Counted from the stretch's first letter, positions 16,958 through 26,251 are shown. The stretch is 32,110 bases of DNA from Candidatus Magasanikbacteria bacterium RIFCSPHIGHO2_02_FULL_48_18 (GCA_001784285.1 MFQC01000001.1:93780-125889); one strand, 5' to 3'. Numbers and translations are program-made. The notes: generated by a model from the letters alone, not told the origin.

Positions 16958-17296
16958 ATAGTTTCTTAGGAATACTCTTCCTAAACCTGCACCCAAGAAG
17001 GTGTGTTCTTGGATATTCACGAGCCGAAGCCTGTGTATACCGAGGACACACCCCCATGCTTGTCGTGGGCACAGAACAATATCTACTTTGGTTATAACTT
17101 CAAAATCAAGTAAATACATGTTCTATGTCTCGAATTCCCCCGAAGCATGCCAGGGGTGAGGGCACAGAGAAATGTTTGCTCAAACACGGACAAGCCGTGG
17201 AAGCAAACACTTCTCTGTCTCCAATATGATGCCCTTTCGGGCACGGCGTTATAGCCGCATATTGGTTTCACCTGTCTGATTCCTTCCCAATCAAAA
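16932..17296 (-). ncRNA. Putative structured non-coding RNA, family not recognised
   Basis: Promoter TTGACA-17-TATAGT (17331..17303, minus); 17-bp hairpin arms 17164-17180/17202-17218; three-way junction 17221-17265; shared terminator; no plausible CDS. Confidence 0.65.
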
Positions 17297-17302
17297 CAGC
17301 AT

Positions 17303-17331
17303 ACTATACCACAAAAACCCATTCTTGTCAA
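17303..17331 (-). promoter_or_regulatory. Near-consensus sigma70 promoter for the putative ncRNA
   Basis: Plus strand TGTCAA 17326-17331, ACTATA 17303-17308; 17-nt spacer. Confidence 0.75.
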
Positions 17332-17381
17332 GAGATGGGTGAATTTTTTAAAAAAAATAGCTTAACAAAGCAAAATTTTTA

Positions 17382-17450
17382 CACTTCGACTCCGGAGACT
17401 CGCCCCCGCGTAAGGAGGCGAAGTGCCCTGAGCGAAGCGAGTCGAAGGGC
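17382..17450. repeat. Imperfect inverted-repeat element (cttcgactc...gagtcgaag)
   Basis: CTTCGACTC 17384-17392 and GAGTCGAAG 17439-17447; nested CACTTCG/CGAAGTG. Confidence 0.7.
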
Positions 17451-17471
17451 GTTCCGCTCAGAAAAAACCAC

Positions 17472-19496
17472 TTACTCCTCAATCGGTTCAGTTGGCGACG
17501 CTTCTGCCGAAGGACTTCCCTCCTCTACTTCCGGAAGAATCGGCTCTTCCACTTCCGGAAGAGGAGATACCTCTTCTGCCCCATCAGACGACGGCGCTTC
17601 TTCAATAGATTCAACGCCCACCAAACAAATTTTTGGAAGGGCGCGATAATGGCTCTCAAACACGCGTTCTTCTTCTTGCCCATCCGGCAATACGCGCGTG
17701 TAGACAAATGACGCGACCGCCCCGCTATGAGCGCTTTGGCAATTTTCTTCTCCGGGTTTCATGTCGGTCGTCTCAATGACGCGCGGCTCCCCCGCGGGAA
17801 TCCAGCTTTTGACGACGGGTTCGCTGTACGATCCTTTGCGGCCGTCATTGGTTCCCCACAACGTAAAAAATAAATCGCCATTTTTTTCGTTCATTTCAGT
17901 CGTCAACAGCATATATTTTCCGGTGTCATTATGAAAACGAAAATCAGGAGCAGGATCATAAATCGTGGCATCGGTTCCGGGATTATCATTGCGCGGATCA
18001 TTGTAATACCGCACCACGAGTGAATGGTTTCTGCGCTCAACAATGGGCATAGCCGCATTCATGGCGGTGCGGAACATGGTGCTCCCGATTTGGCACAAGC
18101 CCCCGCCTACTTCGGGGATAATTTTATCGCCCTTAATAACCAGCTCGGGCAGGTACCCCCCACCAATGGTGAGCGGACGAAGCGCGTTGAGCAGTGAAAA
18201 TGTTTCGTCTGGTTGAATAAGAATGCCATTCAATTTATTGACGACGGCATGGCGGATATTTTTGACGCGATTGACCGGACTGCCGGAAAAATTGGAATAC
18301 CCCACGCCCAATGCTTCTTCAATGCCCAAATCGTTCACTTCTCCGGTTTTGATATCGGGTTCTGTCTGTTCCACGACCAATCCGACGGATGTTACGACAC
18401 CCTCCTTGTCCCCACTGCGTTGCAAAAATACGGCATTGATCGCATGGTAGGTGGCAGAGATCTGAAGCGCAATACCCGGACTCGATCCTTGGAATTCTGT
18501 TACTTTTCCGGTTTCGCCAATGGAAAACTTCGCGTTTTGCGCTTCTTTATTCACCTCTGCGGCAACCGTCTGTTCTAAAAACGCACGCGTTGACGAAGCG
18601 GACAAACCAAACCCAAAATCGCCGGATTCATTTTTCTGAACATCAATCCACGCGGCGATGTGCTCCTCATCAATGACCCAGCTCCGATCCCATTTGGTAT
18701 GCGAATCCGTATACGTGATGGTCAATGAACCTTGCGACAACACAGATGGAAGACTGCTCTCAAGAGAAAGGACATCCGTTTCGATCACTGCCGGCTCTTG
18801 CACGGAAGACGCAAGCAAAATAACAGGCTGTTTGAGCGATGCCCATGCCCGGCGGGCCGATACGACGAATTCGCTCGTATCAAACACGTGCCCGACCGAC
18901 GAGGTAACCATGGTATACGAAAGAGGGTCAAGCGACTGAATAACAAGAGAGGCGTTCCGCGGTTCTTGCGTTAGGGGTTTGAGCTCGGCCTCCAGCTGAT
19001 CACTGATATATTCCTCATGAGGAACTACATACTGGAGATGCGTCTTGGTTGGAATAAGACGGCTATATGCTGTTTGATATCCTCGTACGAGGATATTCCC
19101 CTTTTTGCGATATGACAAAAAATAGTTCACTTCCTTTTGAATATCATCATCAAAAAATTCCAAAACATCCTCATCGGCAAGAACCGCCGGATACAGCGTC
19201 ATTCTTTTTTGCCCGCTGTCCCCTTTGACGACCACGCCAATGCCCTGGTCTGACAGCTTGGCATACATGCTCTCCAAATACTGCCTCAGCGCCGCTTCGT
19301 CCAAGCCGCCAATCGCCATATCGCCAATAAACACACCGGGAAGAACACGAGCAGTATACGCATTCCCATAAGCAATAAGCGCACCAAAAAAAATCCCTGC
19401 GCACACAATAAGGAATACGCCAACAAGCCAGAAACGGCGCCAGGAAATATGTTGTATGAACCAATCCTTAACCGGTGTCATATCATGCATCGACAC
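17472..19496 (-). CDS. VanW-family protein with N-terminal TM and peptidoglycan-binding-type region; acidic/Pro-rich C-tail
   Basis: VGYSNFSGSPVNRVKNIRHAVVNKLNGILIQPDETFSLLNALRPLTIGGGYLPELVIKGDKIIPEVGGGLCQIGSTMFRTAMNAAMPIVERRNHS. Confidence 0.92.
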   Translation of the reverse strand: MSMHDMTPVKDWFIQHISWRRFWLVGVFLIVCAGIFFGALIAYGNAYTARVLPGVFIGDMAIGGLDEAALRQYLESMYAKLSDQGIGVVVKGDSGQKRMTLYPAVLADEDVLEFFDDDIQKEVNYFLSYRKKGNILVRGYQTAYSRLIPTKTHLQYVVPHEEYISDQLEAELKPLTQEPRNASLVIQSLDPLSYTMVTSSVGHVFDTSEFVVSARRAWASLKQPVILLASSVQEPAVIETDVLSLESSLPSVLSQGSLTITYTDSHTKWDRSWVIDEEHIAAWIDVQKNESGDFGFGLSASSTRAFLEQTVAAEVNKEAQNAKFSIGETGKVTEFQGSSPGIALQISATYHAINAVFLQRSGDKEGVVTSVGLVVEQTEPDIKTGEVNDLGIEEALGVGYSNFSGSPVNRVKNIRHAVVNKLNGILIQPDETFSLLNALRPLTIGGGYLPELVIKGDKIIPEVGGGLCQIGSTMFRTAMNAAMPIVERRNHSLVVRYYNDPRNDNPGTDATIYDPAPDFRFHNDTGKYMLLTTEMNEKNGDLFFTLWGTNDGRKGSYSEPVVKSWIPAGEPRVIETTDMKPGEENCQSAHSGAVASFVYTRVLPDGQEEERVFESHYRALPKICLVGVESIEEAPSSDGAEEVSPLPEVEEPILPEVEEGSPSAEASPTEPIEE

Positions 19497-19522
19497 GCCG
19501 ATGAATCACGAAAAAACAATCA

Positions 19523-19984
19523 TTATTCTTCTACAACGAGAATCGGGATGCTCCCCCTCTGTTCTTGCTTTGGTATGGTGATCGTGACAATGCCGTTTTT
19601 GTATTCGGCTCGCGCCAGATACCCTTTGACGTCAACCGGCAACACAATGGTGCGCGAAAATTTTCCCCAAAAACATTCTTGATGCAAAAAAACAGCTCCT
19701 CCTTGAATGGGCGACAATCGAACGCCACGAACGGTTAAGAGGTCGTTATGCAAAAAAATCTCCAATTTGTCCGTTTCCGCTCCCGCCATGGTGGATACCA
19801 CCACAAGGCGATCACCCGCGTCAATAACATCAACCGCGAGTTGTCCTTCTTGGTGATCTTCATGCCAGTCGGACGAGACCGGAGTCTCGGAGGGAACAGC
19901 GGAAGACACAACATACGGCTCGTCGCCGACCTGCTTCAACATCATTTCAAATACGGGGAGTTTGTCATTCCGCGGCTGTTTCAT
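19523..19984 (-). CDS. Hsp20/alpha-crystallin small heat shock protein
   Basis: DRLVVVSTMAGAETDKLEIFLHNDLLTVRG...GKFSRTIVLPVDVKGYLARAEYKNGIVTITIPK. Confidence 0.85.
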   Translation of the reverse strand: MKQPRNDKLPVFEMMLKQVGDEPYVVSSAVPSETPVSSDWHEDHQEGQLAVDVIDAGDRLVVVSTMAGAETDKLEIFLHNDLLTVRGVRLSPIQGGAVFLHQECFWGKFSRTIVLPVDVKGYLARAEYKNGIVTITIPKQEQRGSIPILVVEE

Positions 19985-20066
19985 ACAAAAAGAAATACAT
20001 TGCGTCGAGTATATCAAAAACCAGGCTTGACAAGCAAGCCGGAAAACTCAAGCCACTTTCATGGAC

Positions 20067-21164
20067 TTATACACTATCCACCCCAACCGCGTCCGCGAGA
20101 GAAGAAAATCCATCCCGTTTCATACAACGAACCAACCCTCGATTGATCTCCCCAATCACTTGGGGACCTTGAAAAATCATCCCCGTGACCATCTGGACCA
20201 GCGATGCCCCGAGCCGAATTTTTTTATATGCGTCTTCTGCGGTAAAAACGCCGCCACACCCGATAAGGATATACTGCCCTTTCGTTTTTTGATAAAGCGT
20301 CTTCAGCAGATTATCCGATGATTGTTCAACGACTTTTCCGCTCATGCCGCCGACCAAAGGAAGGTATGGGTCTGCCTTGTGTTTTGGCAAGCGTTTTTTG
20401 GTCAAATTCGTACAGATAAATCCAAGGACGCGATGAGAATGACACACGCGGAGAATAGCATCAATCTCTGCTGAAGAAAGGTCGGGCGACAGCTTCAAAA
20501 AAACAGGTTTTTGCGAGGGAACAGCGTCGAGACTGTCGAGGAGCGCGTCCAATTTTTGAGGATCGGTAAACGGCTGGCCGCCAAACGCGTTTGGACAGCT
20601 GATATTGACCGTCGTATACGCCCCGATATTGACAAAGAGCCGGTACGCTTTTGTATAATCATCAATACCGGCCTGCGTCTCCACGGTTTTCTCGCAATTT
20701 GTTTTTGCCACACTGATGCCAAGGGGGATGGAAAATTTTTTTTCTCGCAAACGGTCCGCGATGGCAACGGCGCCGTCATTTTTCAATCCATAATGAACCA
20801 GAATGGCACGGTCTTTTTTGAGTCGCCACAGCCGAGGTTTTAGATTTCCAACACAGGGTTCTCCGGTAATAGAACCCACTTCGGCAAACCCAAACCCAAG
20901 CGATGGAAGAATGCCCGTCAGTTCGGCATTTTTATCAAACCCTGCCGCGAGACCGATTGGATTTTTAAAATGAATGTTGGAAATGGTTTGTTCCAACATG
21001 GGATGTTGATACAGAAGGCACCGCCGAACCAGCCGCCTCGCGCTTGGATGCGAGCCCAAAAAAACGCCAAATCGAATCATGCGGTCATGGACGGTTTCCG
21101 GGTCAAACAGAAAAAAAACTTTTTTCAGAATGTGCCTATAGAATAATCCAATAATGACGTGCAT
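20067..21164 (-). CDS. pyrD: Dihydroorotate dehydrogenase, class 2 (quinone)
   Basis: IHFKNPIGLAAGFDKNAELTGILPSLGFGFAEVGSIT; TVNISCPNAFGGQPF; LIGCGGVFTAEDAYKKIRLGASLVQMVTGMIFQGP. Confidence 0.93.
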   Translation of the reverse strand: MHVIIGLFYRHILKKVFFLFDPETVHDRMIRFGVFLGSHPSARRLVRRCLLYQHPMLEQTISNIHFKNPIGLAAGFDKNAELTGILPSLGFGFAEVGSITGEPCVGNLKPRLWRLKKDRAILVHYGLKNDGAVAIADRLREKKFSIPLGISVAKTNCEKTVETQAGIDDYTKAYRLFVNIGAYTTVNISCPNAFGGQPFTDPQKLDALLDSLDAVPSQKPVFLKLSPDLSSAEIDAILRVCHSHRVLGFICTNLTKKRLPKHKADPYLPLVGGMSGKVVEQSSDNLLKTLYQKTKGQYILIGCGGVFTAEDAYKKIRLGASLVQMVTGMIFQGPQVIGEINRGLVRCMKRDGFSSLADAVGVDSV

Positions 21165-21203
21165 AGTCTCCAAATCGGAAACGATCAAACTCAAAATACC
21201 GCA

Positions 21204-21696
21204 CTATTTCAGAAAAGGCAAACGCCTGATGAGAGCGGCCTCTTCCCATTGTTTTCCAAAACCAAGACAGCGCCCTGCGTTTGCAAAAATAAAAAGCAAA
21301 AGCAGGAAGGCATAGATGATGTGTTCATCCAAAACCGGATGATGTTCTGGCGGAAAGGCCGCACCCCAAATCAACAGCATGAGCAAAGCGCCCGCATAAC
21401 CGGAAAGACGCATGGCAATGCCCAATATGAGACAAACGCCAACCAAAAGAAGGCCGAGCATAAAAAGCCAGTCAACCGCCATATTTCCCGCGATCGATTG
21501 ATAGAGCGGCGCAAACGGCCCTCGTGTGCCTTGCGACAAAAAACCGAACGTGGGAGAAACACCCGCAAGCCAAGAGCGGTCGGCCGCGGTCGCGAACCCC
21601 AGCCCGAACACTTTGTCAAAAAATGCCCAAAGAAACACCAGCCCAAGACTGATGCGCAATAAACCGAACAACACAAACGTTTTTTTGGTATTCATA
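21204..21696 (-). CDS. DoxX-family membrane protein
   Basis: ISLGLVFLWAFFDKVFGLGF; four hydrophobic helices; start at ATG 21696. Confidence 0.8.
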
Positions 21697-21741
21697 TGTT
21701 TGAAAAATATACGGACAGTATATCGTGATCCCCAAGAAATC

Positions 21742-22443
21742 TCAACGAATAACCACTTTCGCGACCGTTCTTTCAAAAAGAGCCTGTATGCGTTCCATCT
21801 CTTTCCCGGAAAACGCGTGATACGCAGAAAACGATTCATCGAGCGTGTGGCCGGGACGAAACGACTGCAAAAACAAACATGCCGCGCCGGCGATCAGTTG
21901 CGCCATATTCTCGAGGATCTCCTCCGAATGAATTTCTTTGATCAGCGTCGAGCGAAATTCATAAGGAACGGATGATTGCATGAGAAGGGCAATGCTTTGT
22001 TGCAGTGCCTGAGTTTTTGCCCGAGGACCGACCAAGCCGAGATATGCGGCAAGACTTATCTTCACATCCATGGCGACATAATCCAGAAGGCCTTCGTCCA
22101 TGATTTGTTTCAGCCGCTCCGGATTGTTTCCATTGGTATCGAGCTTCACCAAAAAACCCCGCGCGCGAATACGGCGTATAAAATCCAAAAGATCTCCCTG
22201 CATGGTGGGCTCTCCGCCGGAAATAACCACGCCCTCGAGAAACCCCACCCGCTCTTCCAAAAAATGAAAGAACGTTTCTTCCGGAATAAAGCTCGATCGT
22301 ATAGCCTGAATCTTCTCCGGCAAAACAAACTCCGGATTATGACAATACCCGCATCGAAAATTACAGCCTGGCGTAAAAACGACACAGGCTGTTTTTTCGG
22401 GATAATCCAATATCGTAAATTTTTGAATACCGCTTATCAACAT
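21742..22443 (-). CDS. nrdG: Anaerobic RNR activating protein, radical SAM
   Basis: PGCNFRCGYCHNPEFV (CxxxCxxC); VVISGGEPTMQGDL; next to nrdD. Confidence 0.92.
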   Translation of the reverse strand: MLISGIQKFTILDYPEKTACVVFTPGCNFRCGYCHNPEFVLPEKIQAIRSSFIPEETFFHFLEERVGFLEGVVISGGEPTMQGDLLDFIRRIRARGFLVKLDTNGNNPERLKQIMDEGLLDYVAMDVKISLAAYLGLVGPRAKTQALQQSIALLMQSSVPYEFRSTLIKEIHSEEILENMAQLIAGAACLFLQSFRPGHTLDESFSAYHAFSGKEMERIQALFERTVAKVVIR

Positions 22444-22467
22444 ACCATGAGCGAGAGCCGGCCTCTG

Positions 22468-22752
22468 TTATTCGGCGGAATATTGCTCAATAAATTGCTG
22501 GTTCATGACAACGCATTCCTGAAAATGCTTCCGCGAATAATGCTCGGCTTTTTTCCCGGTATTAAAATGAGAAACCGGACGATGGTACCCCATAACGCGG
22601 GTCCACACTTCACAGCGCGTCCGCTTTAATTCTCCGACGGATTCCGGCGCGCTCTGTGATGCCGATACCGCCTGGCTCCCAGATTGAGGAGAAAACACGT
22701 TTTGCGGAGCGCCTCCCTGAGAAGCTCCTGCTGAGAAAAATGTCTGAGACAT
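22468..22752 (-). CDS. Stand-alone class III RNR glycyl-radical domain (NrdD C-terminus) with Ser/Ala/Gln/Gly-rich N-terminal linker
   Basis: RTRCEVWTRVMGYHRPVSHFNTGKKAEHYSRKHF matches the extreme NrdD C-terminus (RVxGY glycyl-radical motif), which the adjacent NrdD ORF lacks. Confidence 0.85.
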   Translation of the reverse strand: MSQTFFSAGASQGGAPQNVFSPQSGSQAVSASQSAPESVGELKRTRCEVWTRVMGYHRPVSHFNTGKKAEHYSRKHFQECVVMNQQFIEQYSAE

Positions 22753-22769
22753 AGGATAAAAATAAAAAA

Positions 22770-24887
22770 TTATCGTTCTGGAGTGAGCGAGGCATAGGTC
22801 GCTCGATATGCGTGATCAAACGATGTCGTCGCGATAACGCCATTTTCTTCATCGCATTTCGGACAAAAATCAAATTCGCCCGCGAGATATCCATGTTTGG
22901 GACAAATGGAAAACGTGGGTGTAATTGTAATATAAGGCAGACGAAAATTGGTCAGAACTTTGCGCACGATGTTGGCGCAGGTTTTGGCGTTGCTGATGCG
23001 CTCGCCCATATAGCAGTGAAGAACGGTGCCGCCGGTATAGCGGGTTTGCAAATCATCCTGAAGGCGCAAGGCTTCAAATACATCGTCGGTAAAACCTACC
23101 GGAAGCTGGGATGAATTCGTGTAATAAGGTGCTTCCTTCGTTCCCGCTTGGATAATGTCGGAAAAACGTTTCTGGTCTTCTTTGGCAAACCGATACGTCG
23201 TTCCTTCGGCAGGCGTTGCTTCCAAATTATAGAGATTCCCGGTTTCATACTGAAAAACTTTAAGCATGTCCCGCATAAAATCAAGGACATCTTTCGCAAA
23301 TGCCTGTCCTGCCGCGGTCGCAACCGTTTCCTGATCGTACGTAAAATTGCGAATGGCTTCGTTTAAGCCATTGATGCCAATAGTGGAAAAATGATTATTG
23401 AGATGCCCCAAATAGCGCTTCGTATACGGAAACAACCCTCTATCCATCCACCGCTGTATTTCTTTCCGCTTGATTTCCAAAGATGTTTTCGCCAATTCCA
23501 TAAGCTGAGCAATGCGGCGAAAAAATTGCTCCCGGCTTCCTTTGTAGAGATACCCGATCCGTGCCGCATTGATCGTTACGACGCCAATTGAGCCGGTCAT
23601 CTCCGCCGATCCAAACAACCCGCCTCCTCGTTTTTTGAGTTCGGTCAGATCAAGTTGGAGCCGACAGCACATAGAGCGGACATCGCCGGGATTGAGATCG
23701 GAATTTATAAAATTTTGAAAATAGGGCGTTCCATATTTGGCGGTCATTTCAAACAACCCTTCATATTTGGGATTATCCCAATCAAAATCTTTGGTGATAT
23801 TGTATGTAGGGATCGGAAACGTAAAGGTGCGCCCTTTGGCGTCGCCCTTGGTCATGACACTCACAAAAGCTCGGTTGATCATGTCCATTTCTTTTTGGAG
23901 CTGATCATACGTATAAGCGAATGGTTCTCCCCCGAGAAGAGGCCTTTTCCCTTTCAGATCTTCCGGACAAGAAAGATCGAGCGTGATATTGGTAAAGGGC
24001 GTCTGCGTCCCCCACCGAGATGGGATATTCAAATTAAATACGAACGATTGCATGTTTTGGTACACATAGTTGTATACCTTCTGTTCCATAAATGCTTCTT
24101 TTTGCTGTTCGGACCAAAATGTCACCCCCGAACGCTGGAGCATGTCGCGGGCCTCGATTTCATATTTTTTAACGAATGGCGCGAGATACGTGTCAAAACT
24201 CGAAAATGCCTGCGCGCCTGCCCATTCATTTTGCAGGGTGCCCAAAAAGTTGACCATTTGCGCCACGGCAGAACTGAGATGTTTCGGCGGCCCGGATTCA
24301 ATTTTATTCGGCACGCCGTTGAATCCCTCTTCCAAAAGCGCGCGCAGGCTCCATCCCGCGCAATAGCCGGAAAACATATCCAGATCATGAATATGAAAAT
24401 CCGCATTCCGGTGGGCGTCGCCAACCGCGCTCGGATACACATGAGACAGCCAATAGTTGGCCGTCACTTTTCCGGCCGTATTCAAAATCATCCCTCCCAG
24501 CGAATACCCCTGATTGGAATTGGCATTCACCCGCCAATCCACCTTTTCCAGATATTCGCTGATTGTCTTTTCCACCTCGACCACGACGTCCTTTTGCTCC
24601 CGCATCTCTTTTCGCTTTTGCCGATACAGAATGTATGCTTTGGCGATATCGGCATACCCAAACTGAATCAAAATTTGCTCCACCGCGTCTTGAATTTGTT
24701 CCACGGTCGGGACAGTGTCGCCAAACTGCTCCTCAAGCTGAACCAACACTTCTTTTGCCAATGTAAAAGGAATCGCCTCGTCGGCATTGCCGATTGCTTT
24801 GGCGGCGCTCCCAATTGCGCGCTGGATCTTGGAAAGGTCAAAATCAACGATTGTCCCGTTTCGTTTTTGAATTTTGTAAAGGGGCAT
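22770..24887 (-). CDS. nrdD: Anaerobic ribonucleoside-triphosphate reductase: ATP-cone and catalytic barrel, ends after the Zn-binding region
   Basis: ATP-cone YKIQKRNGTIVDFDLSKIQRAI; NADFHIHDLDM; SLGGMILNTAGK; ends TFSICPKHGYLAGEFDFCPKCDEENG... then stop with no glycyl-radical motif. Confidence 0.93.
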   Translation of the reverse strand: MPLYKIQKRNGTIVDFDLSKIQRAIGSAAKAIGNADEAIPFTLAKEVLVQLEEQFGDTVPTVEQIQDAVEQILIQFGYADIAKAYILYRQKRKEMREQKDVVVEVEKTISEYLEKVDWRVNANSNQGYSLGGMILNTAGKVTANYWLSHVYPSAVGDAHRNADFHIHDLDMFSGYCAGWSLRALLEEGFNGVPNKIESGPPKHLSSAVAQMVNFLGTLQNEWAGAQAFSSFDTYLAPFVKKYEIEARDMLQRSGVTFWSEQQKEAFMEQKVYNYVYQNMQSFVFNLNIPSRWGTQTPFTNITLDLSCPEDLKGKRPLLGGEPFAYTYDQLQKEMDMINRAFVSVMTKGDAKGRTFTFPIPTYNITKDFDWDNPKYEGLFEMTAKYGTPYFQNFINSDLNPGDVRSMCCRLQLDLTELKKRGGGLFGSAEMTGSIGVVTINAARIGYLYKGSREQFFRRIAQLMELAKTSLEIKRKEIQRWMDRGLFPYTKRYLGHLNNHFSTIGINGLNEAIRNFTYDQETVATAAGQAFAKDVLDFMRDMLKVFQYETGNLYNLEATPAEGTTYRFAKEDQKRFSDIIQAGTKEAPYYTNSSQLPVGFTDDVFEALRLQDDLQTRYTGGTVLHCYMGERISNAKTCANIVRKVLTNFRLPYITITPTFSICPKHGYLAGEFDFCPKCDEENGVIATTSFDHAYRATYASLTPER

Positions 24888-24950
24888 AAAAAAATGTTTA
24901 AAATATTTTATAGGTTCTACTCTCTTAAACACGGAAAAACAAAAAAGGTG

Positions 24951-26039
24951 TCAAAAGACACCAATAGCCTCCGAGAGTTTTTTCCTGGCTCTACCCAGAT
25001 GCAATTTCACGGCATTTTCACTTTTGTCCAGGAGTGCCGCTATTTCCGCAACTTTTAATCCATCGCGATACTTCATTAAAATAACATACTGTTCCACATC
25101 CGATAACACACCCAAAAGATCCCATACCTCTGCCGCAATCGCTCCGGCCCAGCCATCGATTGCCGGTTCGCTGTCAGACAAATCCAACCGCTGTTTTTCT
25201 TGAGACATCGTTGCAGTCTTTCGATAATAATTAACCAATAAATTGTGCGCAATGCGCAATAAATAGGTGAGGTAGGTCGCATTTCGAATGCGAAATGACG
25301 GCATATAGCGAAAAGCGCGCGCAAATGTTTCTTGAGTCAAATCATCGGCCGACTGCGGATCATGGGAAACACGAGAAAGAAAATACTGGCGGATACGATC
25401 TTTGTACTTGGTATAGAGCGCGCCAAATAATTCAGGATCTTCTTGAGCGGATTCAATCAGCGCCGCATCATCATACCGTGGAAGATATCGCGCCTGTGCC
25501 GGCTCCACAAAAACAGCACGGATATATTCCGGGAGAGCGCGGGCGCGGACTGAAAAATGTGATACATCAAGAGAAACCCAGCGACTCATCCAAGGCAAAA
25601 AATCCGCATACGTCTGTGCTTGATTGGAAAAAAAAGAAACAAACTCCTGTTCAAATTGCTTATGCATCCGAAAGGCGGGATTGGGGTGCACTTCAACAAA
25701 ATAGCGGACAGTCGCATCCTTGTCGAGAATAGGGGCGACGTGAATGGATTCAAAGACAACGTCACCGCTTTTTTTTCTGTTCTCTACAGAGGCCACAAAC
25801 GGACGCTTTTCCTTTTTCACCGTTTGCCGCATTGTTCTATAAAAAGAGTCATCCATTGATCCACCCCACAAATTGCCAGGGCGGTTCCCCATGGCTTCAT
25901 GCGGTGAAAAGCCGAGACGTCCTTCAAGACCCTGACTCGCGTATACAATGGTTTCCTGGTCATCCGTAACCAAAAATGAACCCTGATCCGAAAAGGATGG
26001 GGATGCAGAAGAAAAATGAGTGCTTTGTCCTAAGGCCAT
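24951..26039 (-). CDS. PAS-domain/sigma70-family (ECF-like) sigma factor fusion
   Basis: N-terminal PAS-like FLVTDDQETIVYASQGLEGRLGFSPHEAMGNRPGNLWGG...; C-terminal sigma2 FGALYTKYKDRIRQYFLSRV...DDLTQETFARAFRYMPSFRIRNATYLTYLLRIAHNLLVNYYRK; sigma4 LGVLSDVEQYVILMKYRDGLKVAEIAALLDKSENAVKLHLGRARKKL. Confidence 0.88.
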   Translation of the reverse strand: MALGQSTHFSSASPSFSDQGSFLVTDDQETIVYASQGLEGRLGFSPHEAMGNRPGNLWGGSMDDSFYRTMRQTVKKEKRPFVASVENRKKSGDVVFESIHVAPILDKDATVRYFVEVHPNPAFRMHKQFEQEFVSFFSNQAQTYADFLPWMSRWVSLDVSHFSVRARALPEYIRAVFVEPAQARYLPRYDDAALIESAQEDPELFGALYTKYKDRIRQYFLSRVSHDPQSADDLTQETFARAFRYMPSFRIRNATYLTYLLRIAHNLLVNYYRKTATMSQEKQRLDLSDSEPAIDGWAGAIAAEVWDLLGVLSDVEQYVILMKYRDGLKVAEIAALLDKSENAVKLHLGRARKKLSEAIGVF

Positions 26040-26120
26040 ATAACAAGAGTATAACAGCCGAGAAGGACATAAATCAAACCATCCCGCATCAAGGAGGAAG
26101 TGAAATTTTCCCGATCAAAG

Positions 26121-26207
26121 CGGAAGGGGCGAGATTCGAACTCGCGGAGGACTTTCATCCTCAACAGTTTTCAAGACTGCCGCCTTAAACCACTCAGCCA
26201 CCCTTCC
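26121..26207 (-). tRNA. tRNA-Ser(TGA)
   Basis: Minus: GGAAGGG tggctgagtggtttaaggcggcagtcttgaaaactgttgaggatgaaagtcctccgcgagttcgaatctcgcCCCTTCC G; long variable arm. Confidence 0.93.
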
Positions 26208-26251
26208 TGTATCAAGAACATGGCGGATCATACCATATCAGGGCCTCTTTT

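Noticed and set aside
16932-17296. Assignment of the ncRNA as RNase P RNA, tmRNA or SRP RNA
   Set aside because: Core motifs of those families were not found by eye; a covariance-model search is still needed, so no family name is given.
16871-17331. Small minus-strand ORFs (82 aa and 79 aa) in the clpP-vanW gap
   Set aside because: No SD or family motif; they run through the terminator or the promoter; the region is better explained as a structured RNA.
23655-25058. 467-aa plus-strand ORF
   Set aside because: Antisense to nrdD and the sigma factor; no family motifs.
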